This document shows, one piece after another, positions 30,334 to 38,668 of a stretch of DNA of 42,636 nucleotides; within the stretch, counting starts at the first letter, position 1; each line of letters opens with the position of its first letter. A program made the position numbers and the translations under genes. Source of the stretch: Clostridia bacterium (lineage in GTDB: Bacteria > Bacillota_A > Clostridia > Oscillospirales > QAKW01); NCBI GenBank assembly GCA_017396865.1, contig JAFQKO010000018.1, forward strand, positions 1 through 42,636. Direction: 5' to 3'. Under the pieces are notes generated by a model that saw only the letters and a program-made list of their open reading frames with translations, was not told the origin of the DNA and ran no database searches.

Positions 30334-30809
30334 TAATCATCATACCAAAAGCCCCAATTCTTATAGTGTTTTTGTAGTACTTCTATAACTGAATGTGGCA
30401 ACTCCATCTCCAGTTCATCGTTATCAAGTAATTCTGATAAGTGGTCTAACCACATCAGTCCTTCTTCGTTATTTAGATTTTCAGCATAGGTAAAAAGGTC
30501 AATGAAAGGCACCTTTAATTTTTTCCCCGAAAAAAACTTCAATCTATCTAGTATTATCAAGGCTCCGGGCCAGTTTAAATCTTGCAACCATGCTAGTAAG
30601 GATGGTAAATATTTCTCCAAACGTTCATCAGATATTTCATATAGCGCTCTTGCACAATTTTCCCAAATACCTTTGCTTTCTCCGTTTGAAAAAGGAAGAA
30701 TTAACAGAGATAAATCATCTAACTCTCTGGCAAGTTTAATTCCGCGTAGTTGGTCAATAGAATTGCTCTTCCAATTTAACATTTTGTATATTTCATTTAT
30801 GTTAGCCAT
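30333..30809 (-). CDS. DUF5071-type protein
   Basis: This 158-residue cytoplasmic all-alpha protein resembles the DUF5071 family, which recurs near polymorphic-toxin immunity loci. LEKYLPSLLAWLQDLNWPGALIIL carries the recognisable Leu-Trp pattern. It may form HEAT-like helices. ATG 30809 follows GGAG by 8 bases. Its stop codon abuts a palindromic repeat. Function is unknown. Confidence 0.6.
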   Translation of the reverse strand: MANINEIYKMLNWKSNSIDQLRGIKLARELDDLSLLILPFSNGESKGIWENCARALYEISDERLEKYLPSLLAWLQDLNWPGALIILDRLKFFSGKKLKVPFIDLFTYAENLNNEEGLMWLDHLSELLDNDELEMELPHSVIEVLQKHYKNWGFWYDD

Positions 30810-30857
30810 TTAATTTTCTCCATTCCATTTTACCACAACAGATCTAACGGCAATCGC

Positions 30858-30905
30858 CAATCAAGGGACGGTTCTGTGATCAATCGGAGAACCGTCCCCT
30901 GATTG
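30858..30905. repeat. 48-bp palindromic repeat (h), inside a gene 3' end
   Basis: CAATCAAGGGACGGTTCT has one A-for-G change, followed by the loop and an intact right arm. Its right part overlaps the end of 30880-31263, so that protein's C-terminal residues come from repeat sequence. Confidence 0.9.
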
Positions 30906-31263
30906 AAAAAAGAATGGTGCCGATGCGAACGGAGAAAATAGCAAGCCATGTGCAAAGCAACGGCCAATTAATATCGAAACAACCATTGTAGTAATGAAAG
31001 GAAATTACGATTGGTACTATATCCAGAATTAGTTCGATAACGTCAAAAAGATGGGAGCGCTTTCCTTCTTTTTTTAGTAATTGCATTTCTATTATGTTGA
31101 AAACCACAGCAGGCAATGCAACGCCTAAAAGAAACAAGACATAAATCCGACCTTCTAACGTATATTCATGTGCCTTGGCTTCAGCAACCAACAATGCGAA
31201 GGAACAAAGATAGCAATAGACCATCAGCAGAACGCGAAGTGTCAAAATTACAGTTTTTTTCAT
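30880..31263 (-). CDS. Small membrane protein, 127 residues
   Basis: This protein has about four transmembrane helices: VLLMVYCYLCSFALLVAE, FLLGVALPAVVFNII, LDIVPIVISFHYY and PLLCTWLAIFSVRIG. It has short loops with Lys/Arg on the inside. The last residues (IRGRFSD) are encoded by the repeat arm, so the natural C-terminus may have been replaced. ATG 31263 follows GGAGG. No family is recognised. Confidence 0.6.
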   Translation of the reverse strand: MKKTVILTLRVLLMVYCYLCSFALLVAEAKAHEYTLEGRIYVLFLLGVALPAVVFNIIEMQLLKKEGKRSHLFDVIELILDIVPIVISFHYYNGCFDINWPLLCTWLAIFSVRIGTILFSIRGRFSD

Positions 31264-31282
31264 TTGAATCCTCCTTTGTCAG

Positions 31283-31380
31283 CTACTTAAGGGAAAGAAA
31301 ACTCATGGCAGAATAAATTGCTCCCACTAACGGTGCAAAATAGTCGGAAATCGGCAAGTTGTCTTTAAGTGTATTATGTG
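31283..31380 (-). pseudogene. C-terminal gene fragment next to a repeat
   Basis: Between the repeat at 31381 and the next gene, an open minus frame reads ISDYFAPLVGAIYSAMSFLS to a stop TAG at 31283-31285. This hydrophobic ending looks like a real protein tail, without any upstream start. The other side of the repeat begins with MKKSTNN and a promoter. The simplest view is that the palindrome replaced the middle of a small gene. Confidence 0.3.
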
Positions 31381-31428
31381 CAATCGGGGGACGGTTCTGT
31401 GATCAATCGGAGAACCGTCCTCCGATTG
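31381..31428. repeat. 48-bp palindromic repeat, compensated variant (i)
   Basis: CAATCGGGGGACGGTTCT opens, and the right arm ends CCGTCCTCCGATTG. The A-to-G and T-to-C changes on opposite arms keep that pair matched, and a second position can form a G-U pair in RNA. Confidence 0.95.
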
Positions 31429-31449
31429 TTTGTGCTTTTCTTCATTTTT

Positions 31450-31479
31450 ATTATAACAAAAAACTGTTTTTGCTGTAAA
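31450..31479 (-). promoter_or_regulatory. Sigma-A promoter at the head of the small-gene array
   Basis: On the minus strand, TTTACA (31474-31479) and TATAAT (31450-31455) are spaced by 18 bases. It reads toward 31263. Confidence 0.55.
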
Positions 31480-31576
31480 TGTTTTCCATTCAACTTTTTG
31501 ATTTTTGTATAGCTGCATAAAACAAAGCCGTTTTTTGAGGATTTTGAGTTTTTCAAAATGTGCAAAATAACGAAAC

Positions 31577-31609
31577 AGCGCCGACGGCAAAGCCGTCGGC
31601 GCTTTTTTT
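31577..31609. terminator. Terminator of the PRPP synthetase gene
   Basis: The 12-bp stem AGCGCCGACGGC/GCCGTCGGCGCT has an AAA loop, immediately past the stop codon at 31611. The rest of 31264-31610 holds the promoter, repeat and gene fragment listed separately. Confidence 0.85.
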
Positions 31610-31610
31610 C

Positions 31611-32783
31611 TTATTTCTTGCCTTTTTTGATCAGGAAGGAATTGATCTTCTTGGTGGGCTCCAAGAGGCCGCTGATGGAGGCATCGTGGTTGAGGGTATC
31701 GATGATATAGGAGATATACTTGGAAAGATCCACCGAAGCATACCACTCTCTGCTGAGCAGCTCGGGAGAGGAATAGATACCGTTGGTGGTAAAGACCTTC
31801 TTGAGCATTCCCTTGTTGTAAGCCTCGTCGAAATGCTCGAGGCCGTTGCAGAAGAGGCCGAAGGTGGTGCAGACGTAGATGTTGTTTGCCTTCATTTCCT
31901 TGAGCTTCTCGGCCAGATCCAGCACGCTATCGCCGGAGGAGATCATATCGTCGACGATGATCAGATCCTTGCCCTTCACGTCGGCGCCCAGATACTCATG
32001 GGCAACGATGGGATTGCGGCCGTTGACCACGCGGGAATAATCGCGGCGCTTATAGAACATACCGAGGTCTACGCCCAAAACGGAGGAGAAATAGATACCG
32101 CGAGCCATGGCGCCCTCATCGGGGCTGATGATCATCAGGTGATCGGGATCGATCTTGATATCGGGCTCATGGTTAACCAGCGCCTTGATCATCTGATAGG
32201 TGGGCATCACGTTATCAAAGCCATGCTCGGGGATGGCCATCTGAACGCGGGGATCATGGGCATCGAAGGTGATGATATTGGCAACGCCCATCTTGACCAA
32301 TTCTTGCAGAGCGGTTGCGCTATCGAGAGATTCACGGCTGGTTCTTCTATGCTGACGGCCCTCATACAGCATCGGCATGATCACGTTGATCCGCTTTGCC
32401 TTACCTTGGGTAGCGGCAATCACACGCTTCAAATCGGCATAGTGATCATCGGGGCTCATAGGCACCTCGCGACCGTACATTTTATACTCAACACCATAGT
32501 TGAAAACGTCGGTAATGATATAGAGATCCAAACCGCGGATGGAGCTCTTGATCGTTGCCTTTGCTTCACCGCTGCCAAAGCGGGGGCAAGCAACGCTGAT
32601 CAAGTAAGATTCACGCTCATAACCGCGGAAGGTGATGGTTTCTTTATGCTCATTCTCCCGCTCGGTCCGCCACTTATGCAGATAGGCATCCAGCTTCTTG
32701 CCCATCTCCTCGCAGCCGGGCATCGCAATGATTCCCAAAGGACCCACGGGAATATTAATCAAATCTTCCAAATAATCTGCCAT
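31611..32783 (-). CDS. prs: Ribose-phosphate pyrophosphokinase, long form
   Basis: PRPP synthetase makes 5-phosphoribosyl-1-pyrophosphate from ribose-5-phosphate and ATP for nucleotide, His and Trp synthesis. The PRPP-binding signature is DLIIVDDMISSGDSVLD, and earlier FDAHDP matches the catalytic metal site. At 390 residues it is about 75 longer than the canonical enzyme. The extra length comes from an N-terminal segment and an insertion around residues 35-60, so it may belong to a clostridial variant. ATG 32783 follows GGAGG. It is monocistronic, ending at a terminator. It is cytoplasmic. Confidence 0.85.
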   Translation of the reverse strand: MADYLEDLINIPVGPLGIIAMPGCEEMGKKLDAYLHKWRTERENEHKETITFRGYERESYLISVACPRFGSGEAKATIKSSIRGLDLYIITDVFNYGVEYKMYGREVPMSPDDHYADLKRVIAATQGKAKRINVIMPMLYEGRQHRRTSRESLDSATALQELVKMGVANIITFDAHDPRVQMAIPEHGFDNVMPTYQMIKALVNHEPDIKIDPDHLMIISPDEGAMARGIYFSSVLGVDLGMFYKRRDYSRVVNGRNPIVAHEYLGADVKGKDLIIVDDMISSGDSVLDLAEKLKEMKANNIYVCTTFGLFCNGLEHFDEAYNKGMLKKVFTTNGIYSSPELLSREWYASVDLSKYISYIIDTLNHDASISGLLEPTKKINSFLIKKGKK

Positions 32784-32890
32784 TTCAACATCCTCCTTAT
32801 TTCATCAAAAACTGACACCTATATTTTACTATAAAACCGCCACTTTGCAAACCCTATTTTAAAAAAATATCAAAATTTCTAAAATAATAG

Positions 32891-32922
32891 CAAAAAGAGA
32901 GGAATTCTCCTCTCTTTTTTGC
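32891..32922 (-). terminator. Terminator of the rhaAD operon
   Basis: CAAAAAGAGAGGA/TCCTCTCTTTTTTG forms a near-perfect stem with a T-rich tail on the minus strand. It ends just before the rhaD stop. Confidence 0.85.
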
Positions 32923-32923
32923 A

Positions 32924-33742
32924 TTATTTCAACATATCTTCGTTGAGATTCAGATTAAAATCCTTGGCAACCGCACGGAAATCCTCGGCGGTGATGGTCT
33001 GCCGGATGGGCAGGCCGCTGGAAAGCACCTTCAGGCGGATCTCTGCCGCCTTCTCAACGGTGTGCATCAGGCCGAAGGTGATATCGAAATCGGGGCCTGC
33101 GCAGAAAAGGCCGTGGTGCGCCCAGATGGCAACGTCATACTTCTTCATCAGCTCGGACGTCGCATAGGCGATATCGGAGCCGCCGGGCACCATCCACTTG
33201 ACCACGCCGACGCCCTCGGGGAAGATCACGGGGCACTCGGTCATGCTCTCCCAAAGCGCAAGGGTGAAATCCTTATCGGTCATCGGCAGGATGAAGGTCA
33301 GCGCAATCACGTTGGCGGGATGGGCATGGTAGATCACCCGATAATCGGGGGAAACAGCCACCTTAACGGAATGGTTCATCACATGGCTGGGGAACTCGCT
33401 GGTAGGACGACCGCCTGCGGTAAGGCCCCAAACGACCTGATAGGCATCGCCCTTTTCATTGAGGCGGGCAATGCAGAGGCTCTCCTCGGGCTTCAAAATC
33501 ACGTTGCGGAAAAATTTACCGCTGCCGGTGGCAATAAAATACTCGTTGGCCAGATTGGCGGCGGTTACGCCCAGCTCCACCCAAGGCTTATCGAAGGTGA
33601 AATCCGCCTTGCAGGCCTCCACCTCTTCGGGCTTCATACGGTAGGTCAGATTGCCGCCGTTGCGCTCATGGAATTTCCATTCCCAGCCGTCGTTGGCCAT
33701 CCGAATATAATCTTGCATAAATTGTTGATCCAAAACGCTCAT
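32924..33742 (-). CDS. rhaD: L-rhamnulose-1-phosphate aldolase
   Basis: RhaD splits L-rhamnulose-1-phosphate into dihydroxyacetone phosphate and L-lactaldehyde. The 272-residue length matches E. coli RhaD (274). Zinc ligands are in YHAHPANV (two His) and WAHHGLF. The class II aldolase loop GNLTYRM is present early. ATG 33742 lies 5 bases past the rhaA stop, with GAGAGG upstream, so the two are one operon. L-Rhamnulose kinase (rhaB), needed between them, is not encoded in this window. It is cytoplasmic. Confidence 0.95.
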   Translation of the reverse strand: MSVLDQQFMQDYIRMANDGWEWKFHERNGGNLTYRMKPEEVEACKADFTFDKPWVELGVTAANLANEYFIATGSGKFFRNVILKPEESLCIARLNEKGDAYQVVWGLTAGGRPTSEFPSHVMNHSVKVAVSPDYRVIYHAHPANVIALTFILPMTDKDFTLALWESMTECPVIFPEGVGVVKWMVPGGSDIAYATSELMKKYDVAIWAHHGLFCAGPDFDITFGLMHTVEKAAEIRLKVLSSGLPIRQTITAEDFRAVAKDFNLNLNEDMLK

Positions 33743-33747
33743 GTTCC

Positions 33748-34992
33748 TTAACCTCTCTTTACCAAAACGTCCTTTTCATACTGCTCCACGATGGCCAGCC
33801 ATTCATCCTCGGCGGGCACGCCCTCCTTGGCGCAGTAGGCATCCCAAACGTCACCGACGGGATACAGCTTCAAGGCTTCACGCTCGGCCATCAGGCGGGT
33901 GAAGTTGCCTGCATCCTGCAGGCTCTTATAATAATCGGCGGGCTCCAGCAGAGCGGCGAGCAGCGCCTTTTGCATATTGCGGGTACCAACCACCCAAGCC
34001 GCAACGCGGTTGATGGAGGCATCGAAATAATCCAGACCGATCATTACCTTATCGATACCGTCGCAGCGGACGATCTCCTTCGCGATCTCCTTCAGCTCAT
34101 CGTCCAGCAGCACGACGTGGTCGCTGTCCCAGCGCATGGGGCGGGTGACGTGCAGGGGGAGCTTATCGAAGAAGGCAAGCAATGCGGGGATCTTATCGCT
34201 GACCATCTCGGTGGGATGATAATGGCCGTTGTCCAGCAGATTATAAACACCGGGCCGAGAGGCGGCATAGGAGAGATAGAACTCGGAGGAGCCAACGGTA
34301 TAGGCCTCAACGCCGATACCAAACACCTTGCTCTCCACGCAATCAACCACGCCCTCCAGCTTTTCGGCAAAGACCTGATCCAGACTGTCCTTCAGGCGCA
34401 GACGGGGGCCGAGACGGTCGGCGGGGATCTCCTTATAACCGTCGGGGATCCAGCTGTTGCAGCAGCTTTCGCAGCCCAGCTCGGCGGCGAAATAGGCCGC
34501 GATCTTACGGCTGGCGATACCATGGCGCACCCAGAAGGCACGGATCTCATCGTCGGGATGGCTGAGGGTCAGCCCATCGGCGGCCTTGGGATGGCTGAAA
34601 TAGGTGGGGTTGAAGTCCAGACCCAAGCCCCGCTCCTTGGCAAATTCCACCCACTTGGCGAAATGCTTGGGCTCCAGCGCATCACGGTCGACGGGCTCAC
34701 CGTCGAAGATGGCGTAGCTGGCGTGCAGATTGATCTTCTTTTTACCGGGGATCAGCTTCAGGGCCACGTCCAGATCGGCCATCAGCTCCTCGGGGGTGCG
34801 GGCCTTACCGGGATAATTACCGGTAGTCTGAATACCGCCGGTCAGCTCGCCGCCCGCATTCTCAAAACCGGTTACGTCGTCGCCCTGCCAGCAATGGATG
34901 CTGACGGGGATATTCTTCAAAATTTCCAAAGCCCGATCGGTATCGATACCGACCTTCTTATATTGCGCACTTGCGGATTGATAACGTTCCAT
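33748..34992 (-). CDS. rhaA: L-rhamnose isomerase
   Basis: RhaA converts L-rhamnose to L-rhamnulose, the first step of rhamnose catabolism. The 414-residue length matches E. coli RhaA (419). Family blocks include [14 protein letters not shown] near the N-terminus, [10 protein letters not shown], and the metal-site segments [12 protein letters not shown] and [11 protein letters not shown] 34992 follows AAAGGAGG. It leads a two-gene operon with rhaD, with promoter 35024-35051. Rhamnose might come from plant or bacterial polysaccharides. It is cytoplasmic. Confidence 0.96.
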   Translation of the reverse strand: MERYQSASAQYKKVGIDTDRALEILKNIPVSIHCWQGDDVTGFENAGGELTGGIQTTGNYPGKARTPEELMADLDVALKLIPGKKKINLHASYAIFDGEPVDRDALEPKHFAKWVEFAKERGLGLDFNPTYFSHPKAADGLTLSHPDDEIRAFWVRHGIASRKIAAYFAAELGCESCCNSWIPDGYKEIPADRLGPRLRLKDSLDQVFAEKLEGVVDCVESKVFGIGVEAYTVGSSEFYLSYAASRPGVYNLLDNGHYHPTEMVSDKIPALLAFFDKLPLHVTRPMRWDSDHVVLLDDELKEIAKEIVRCDGIDKVMIGLDYFDASINRVAAWVVGTRNMQKALLAALLEPADYYKSLQDAGNFTRLMAEREALKLYPVGDVWDAYCAKEGVPAEDEWLAIVEQYEKDVLVKRG

Positions 34993-35023
34993 GAGATCGT
35001 TCCTCCTTTAAATTACTATCTTC

Positions 35024-35051
35024 ATTTTAAAGCTTTCGGGGGTATCGTCAA
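35024..35051 (-). promoter_or_regulatory. Sigma-A promoter for rhaAD
   Basis: On the minus strand, TTGACG (35046-35051) and TAAAAT (35024-35029) are spaced by 16 bases. No rhamnose-type regulator gene is nearby. Confidence 0.65.
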
Positions 35052-35101
35052 CATTTTGCCAAAAAGACAACAAAATCCACCCTAAAAATCTTAAAATCAG
35101 C

Positions 35102-38100
35102 CTATAAAACGATCGATTTACCCAAGCCGAAGCTATAGATCTCGCGACGGGTGACGGTGAGACCCTTGACCCGCTTGAGCGCCTCGGCATACAGCTCCAT
35201 CTGCACCCGATAGCGGCCGATCAGCTGCTGCTCATCGTCCACGCGGTCGGTCTTATAATCCAGCAGGTAGGCCTCCTTGCCGTTAACGCCGTAGCAGTCG
35301 ATGACGCCCTGGATCAAAACCTCGCCCTCGGCCGATGCGCCGAACAGCGCCTTGGCATCCATCGGGAAGAGGAAGCGCTCCTCCTTGCAATAGTAGTCGG
35401 CGGCCATCAGGCGGGTGAAGGCGGTGCTTTGGGTGAAGGCGCGAATTTTGTCGAGGGAGATCAGCTCCTTTTGCTTTTGCAGAATAAAGCCCTCCCGCAC
35501 CAGCCGTGCCAGCTCCTCCTCGGGATCGGCGGCCAACTGCTTAAAATCGCAGAACTGCAGCGCCTGATGGAGGGCGTTACCCACCTCATTGCCCCGCGGG
35601 CGGAACCGATTGGTGAAGCGAGGCTGCGCGAGCTTGAAATCCTCCTGCAGCATCGGCTCGGCATCCTCATCCTGCTCCCGCAGACCCTTCAGCTCCGAAA
35701 CCGAAAGCTTGGCGGGCAGCTTTGCCGCCGCCAGGTGGGGATAGACCCAATCCAGCCGCGCACGGAAGGCGGCACGGTCAAACTGCGGCTTTTCGCTCTC
35801 CGGCGGGGTGCTCTCCTCCGCCTCCTCCGCCGTTACCTCCTTCAGGGTGGCATAGAGCGGCGAAGGGCGCCCGCCCGCATAGCCGAAGCGGAGCCGCAGA
35901 TCGGCGCCCTCCTCGGAATCGGCCAGCAGCGCACAGATCCATGCGGCATAGCAGGCATCGTGTTTTTTCAAGAACCATTGGGGCAGGGGTGCACCGAGCA
36001 GCGCACCCGTTTCAAACCATTGGGCCATCTTCTTTTCATCGACGTTGATCAACGCCACCAGCTTACTTGCGGCACGGGTGAGGGCAACGTAAAGCACACG
36101 CTCCTCCTCGCCTACCAGATCGCCGAGCATTCTCATCTTCATCACCTTTTGCGCCAAGGAGGTGAAGCAATAGAAGCGATCGGGGTCGGCACATTCCGCC
36201 GCCGCGCCATAGCGCGGGTGGAGCAGGATCGGCTTGGAAAGATCCTTCTTTTGGAAGCCCTTTTGCACATCACCCAAAATGCAGATGGGGAATTCCAAGC
36301 CCTTGGATTTATGGATGGTCATAATCTTGACCGCATTGGGATCGGAGAGCAGCCGCGCCCCGCTCATCGTCTTGCTTTTGCTGATACGAACCTGCTGAAC
36401 AAAGGCATAAAGCCCCCGATAGCCGTCCCGCTCAAACTCACGGGCATTTTCGGCCAGCAGCTCTAAATTGGCGCACTTTTCCGCACCGCCCGCCTCGGGG
36501 GTATAGGCGACAAGGATGCCGCTTTCCCGATAGATACGGTGGAGCAGATCATAAACGCAGAGGGTGCTCGAAAGGGTACGGTAGCCCTCGATGGCCTCAT
36601 AGGCGGCCTTGGCACGCTCATTGGTATCGGCGGCCAGCTTCAGATCCTCATAGAGGGGACGCTTACGGTGGCGGATCGCCGCCAGCTCGCCCACGGTGAA
36701 GCAGAAATAATCGCCGTAGAGCAGCGATACCAGCGCCACGTCGTCGTAGGGATTATTGAGCACCATCAAATAAGCGAGGATGCTCTGCACCTCGGGCAGC
36801 TCGAAGAAGGACACCCCTTCGTTCTGATTGACCACGGGAATCCCCAGCTCCTGCAGCGCCTTCTCATAGAGCGGAGCCACGCCCGATGCGGTACGCAGCA
36901 GGATGGTGAAATCTCCATAGGTAACCTTTTCCATGCCGCCGCCCGCCACGGGGAGCTCCGCCCCCGCCTTGACCTGCTGATCGATCCAGCGGGCAACGTA
37001 AGCGGCATTCTGCTCGGCCACCGAGCGCTTACCGCCCGTTTCCTCATCGTCTTCGGGAAGCAGCCAATGGAGCTCGGTGCAATCCTGATCGGGCAGATCA
37101 TATTTCCGCCCCGCATTCAGCCGCTCCCTTGCATCATAGACCACACCGCCCAGCTCGGGGCTCATGATCGATTCAAAGACCCGATTGCAAAACCGCAGCA
37201 CACCCGGATGGGAGCGGAAGTTGGAATTCAGCTCCAGCACCGTGGGCGCGGTCAGCGTTTCGGTGGTGAAGGGGGTGGAATTTTGACGCTTTTGGTCGAA
37301 GATCTCCGGCTCTGCACCGCGGAAGCGGTAGATGCTTTGCTTGAGATCGCCCACCATAAAGAGATTGGTTTCATCCTTGGAAAGGGCACGGAAGATCAGA
37401 TCCTGCGCCCGATTGGTATCCTGAAATTCATCGACGATGATCTCATCGTAGTCCTCCCGCAGGCGCAGGGCCACCTCGGTGGGGATGAGGGTGTCGGTAT
37501 CCACGTCGTAGTCCTTCACCAGCAGCTCGATTGCCAGCTGCTCCATCTCGTTGTAGTTGATGCAGGCCATGCGGCGGCGCTGCTTTTTCACCCGCTCCTG
37601 CACCTTCATGCAAAGGTCGAAGTAGGTACGCAGCAGCTTACCCTGCTCCGCAAGCCGAGCCAGCTCCTCTGCCTCGGTGGCGGAAAACTCCAGCAAAAAG
37701 CCCTTATTGGAGGGCGTGCCCTTGAATTTATCCTTAAATGCCTGCCGCGGGTTGACGCAAAGATCCTTGACCTCCTCCTCCACCTTCTCCTTTGTGATAT
37801 CCTTCCATTTGAGCGTTTCGAAGGTAAAGCCCTCGGCAGCGGCAAGCCACGCGGTATAATCCCGCTGATCCAACACCGTTTTCAGCGCCAGAATGCTTAG
37901 ATATTCCTGCTCCAGAAAATCGAACAACGCAGGATAGACGGCCAGCTCGGGAACCTTTTCCAGCCGATGGAGCATAAACCGATACTGATCGGCATACTCC
38001 TGCAGATCCTGCATGATGTACTGATACAAGCCGTCGTCGGGGAAGCATTCAAACAGCCCCTTCCCCGCCGTTTCATAAAAAGAAAGGGTACGGTTGATAT

Positions 38101-38668
38101 AGCTTTGCGCCAGCGGCTGTTCTTCCAGAAACTTCGTGCCGCTTCTCAGCAGATCGGTCAGCTTTTCGTCGTCGCGCCCCACCGAATAGACCTTCAAAAA
38201 CCGCTGCTCTGCGGGATCGGCGGAGCCGTAAAGCTCCTCCAGCACCGCAGCGATCTCTTCATCAATGATCGCATTTTCATCCGCTTCATCGATGACTCTG
38301 CAGCGGGGATCGAGCTTAAGCTGATCGAAATGGCGGAGGATCAGGCTGTTGCAAATACTGTGGACGGTGCCGATCTCAGCACAGTCGATGAGGGTGCTTT
38401 GCATCAGCAGATGGTCGTTGCCGCCGTTTTCCTCCAAATAGGCCTCGATGGCGGCGCGCAGCTTATCCTTCAGCTCGCCCGCGGCCGCATCGGTGAAGGT
38501 GGTGATCATCAGCCGACAAATTTCGCCCTTGCTCTCCACCAAATATTTCAAAACACGCTGCACCAAAACGGCGGTTTTACCGCTGCCCGCGGCAGCGGAA
38601 ACCAGCAACGAATGGCCGCGGCCGTTGATGGCGTTTTTTTGTTGGTCGGTATAGGTGACCTTACTCAT
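35102..38668 (-). CDS. addA: AddA, helicase-nuclease subunit A
   Basis: AddA is the UvrD-like helicase and nuclease subunit of AddAB, which resects double-strand breaks for RecA. The 1188-residue protein has Walker A AAGSGKT (26-32), the motif II DEFQDTNRAQ, and the SF1 motif NFRSHPGVL. MTIHKSKGLEFP and LYVALTRA follow, and then the RecB-type nuclease end YLLDYKTDRV. The start at ATG 38668 follows GGAGG and overlaps the addB stop by 8 bases; a longer frame lacks such a signal. It is the second gene of the addBA operon. The C-terminal nuclease residues are intact. Cytoplasmic. Confidence 0.96.
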   Translation of the reverse strand: MSKVTYTDQQKNAINGRGHSLLVSAAAGSGKTAVLVQRVLKYLVESKGEICRLMITTFTDAAAGELKDKLRAAIEAYLEENGGNDHLLMQSTLIDCAEIGTVHSICNSLILRHFDQLKLDPRCRVIDEADENAIIDEEIAAVLEELYGSADPAEQRFLKVYSVGRDDEKLTDLLRSGTKFLEEQPLAQSYINRTLSFYETAGKGLFECFPDDGLYQYIMQDLQEYADQYRFMLHRLEKVPELAVYPALFDFLEQEYLSILALKTVLDQRDYTAWLAAAEGFTFETLKWKDITKEKVEEEVKDLCVNPRQAFKDKFKGTPSNKGFLLEFSATEAEELARLAEQGKLLRTYFDLCMKVQERVKKQRRRMACINYNEMEQLAIELLVKDYDVDTDTLIPTEVALRLREDYDEIIVDEFQDTNRAQDLIFRALSKDETNLFMVGDLKQSIYRFRGAEPEIFDQKRQNSTPFTTETLTAPTVLELNSNFRSHPGVLRFCNRVFESIMSPELGGVVYDARERLNAGRKYDLPDQDCTELHWLLPEDDEETGGKRSVAEQNAAYVARWIDQQVKAGAELPVAGGGMEKVTYGDFTILLRTASGVAPLYEKALQELGIPVVNQNEGVSFFELPEVQSILAYLMVLNNPYDDVALVSLLYGDYFCFTVGELAAIRHRKRPLYEDLKLAADTNERAKAAYEAIEGYRTLSSTLCVYDLLHRIYRESGILVAYTPEAGGAEKCANLELLAENAREFERDGYRGLYAFVQQVRISKSKTMSGARLLSDPNAVKIMTIHKSKGLEFPICILGDVQKGFQKKDLSKPILLHPRYGAAAECADPDRFYCFTSLAQKVMKMRMLGDLVGEEERVLYVALTRAASKLVALINVDEKKMAQWFETGALLGAPLPQWFLKKHDACYAAWICALLADSEEGADLRLRFGYAGGRPSPLYATLKEVTAEEAEESTPPESEKPQFDRAAFRARLDWVYPHLAAAKLPAKLSVSELKGLREQDEDAEPMLQEDFKLAQPRFTNRFRPRGNEVGNALHQALQFCDFKQLAADPEEELARLVREGFILQKQKELISLDKIRAFTQSTAFTRLMAADYYCKEERFLFPMDAKALFGASAEGEVLIQGVIDCYGVNGKEAYLLDYKTDRVDDEQQLIGRYRVQMELYAEALKRVKGLTVTRREIYSFGLGKSIVL

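Noticed and set aside
30161..30343. Short frames encoding RLITEPSPD-like peptides
   Set aside because: They are translations of the palindromic repeat and appear at several copies without independent ribosome sites.
27185..31428. CRISPR array
   Set aside because: Repeats are self-complementary, spaced irregularly by genes of 200-1500 bases, and vary in completeness; no Cas genes are present.
27185..31428. Integron attC sites
   Set aside because: The sites lack the GTTRRRY and RYYYAAC core boxes, are nearly identical in sequence rather than only in shape, and no integrase is visible.
31327..31746. 139-residue minus frame overlapping prs
   Set aside because: It runs out of frame through the prs C-terminal coding sequence, the terminator and a repeat; not a gene.
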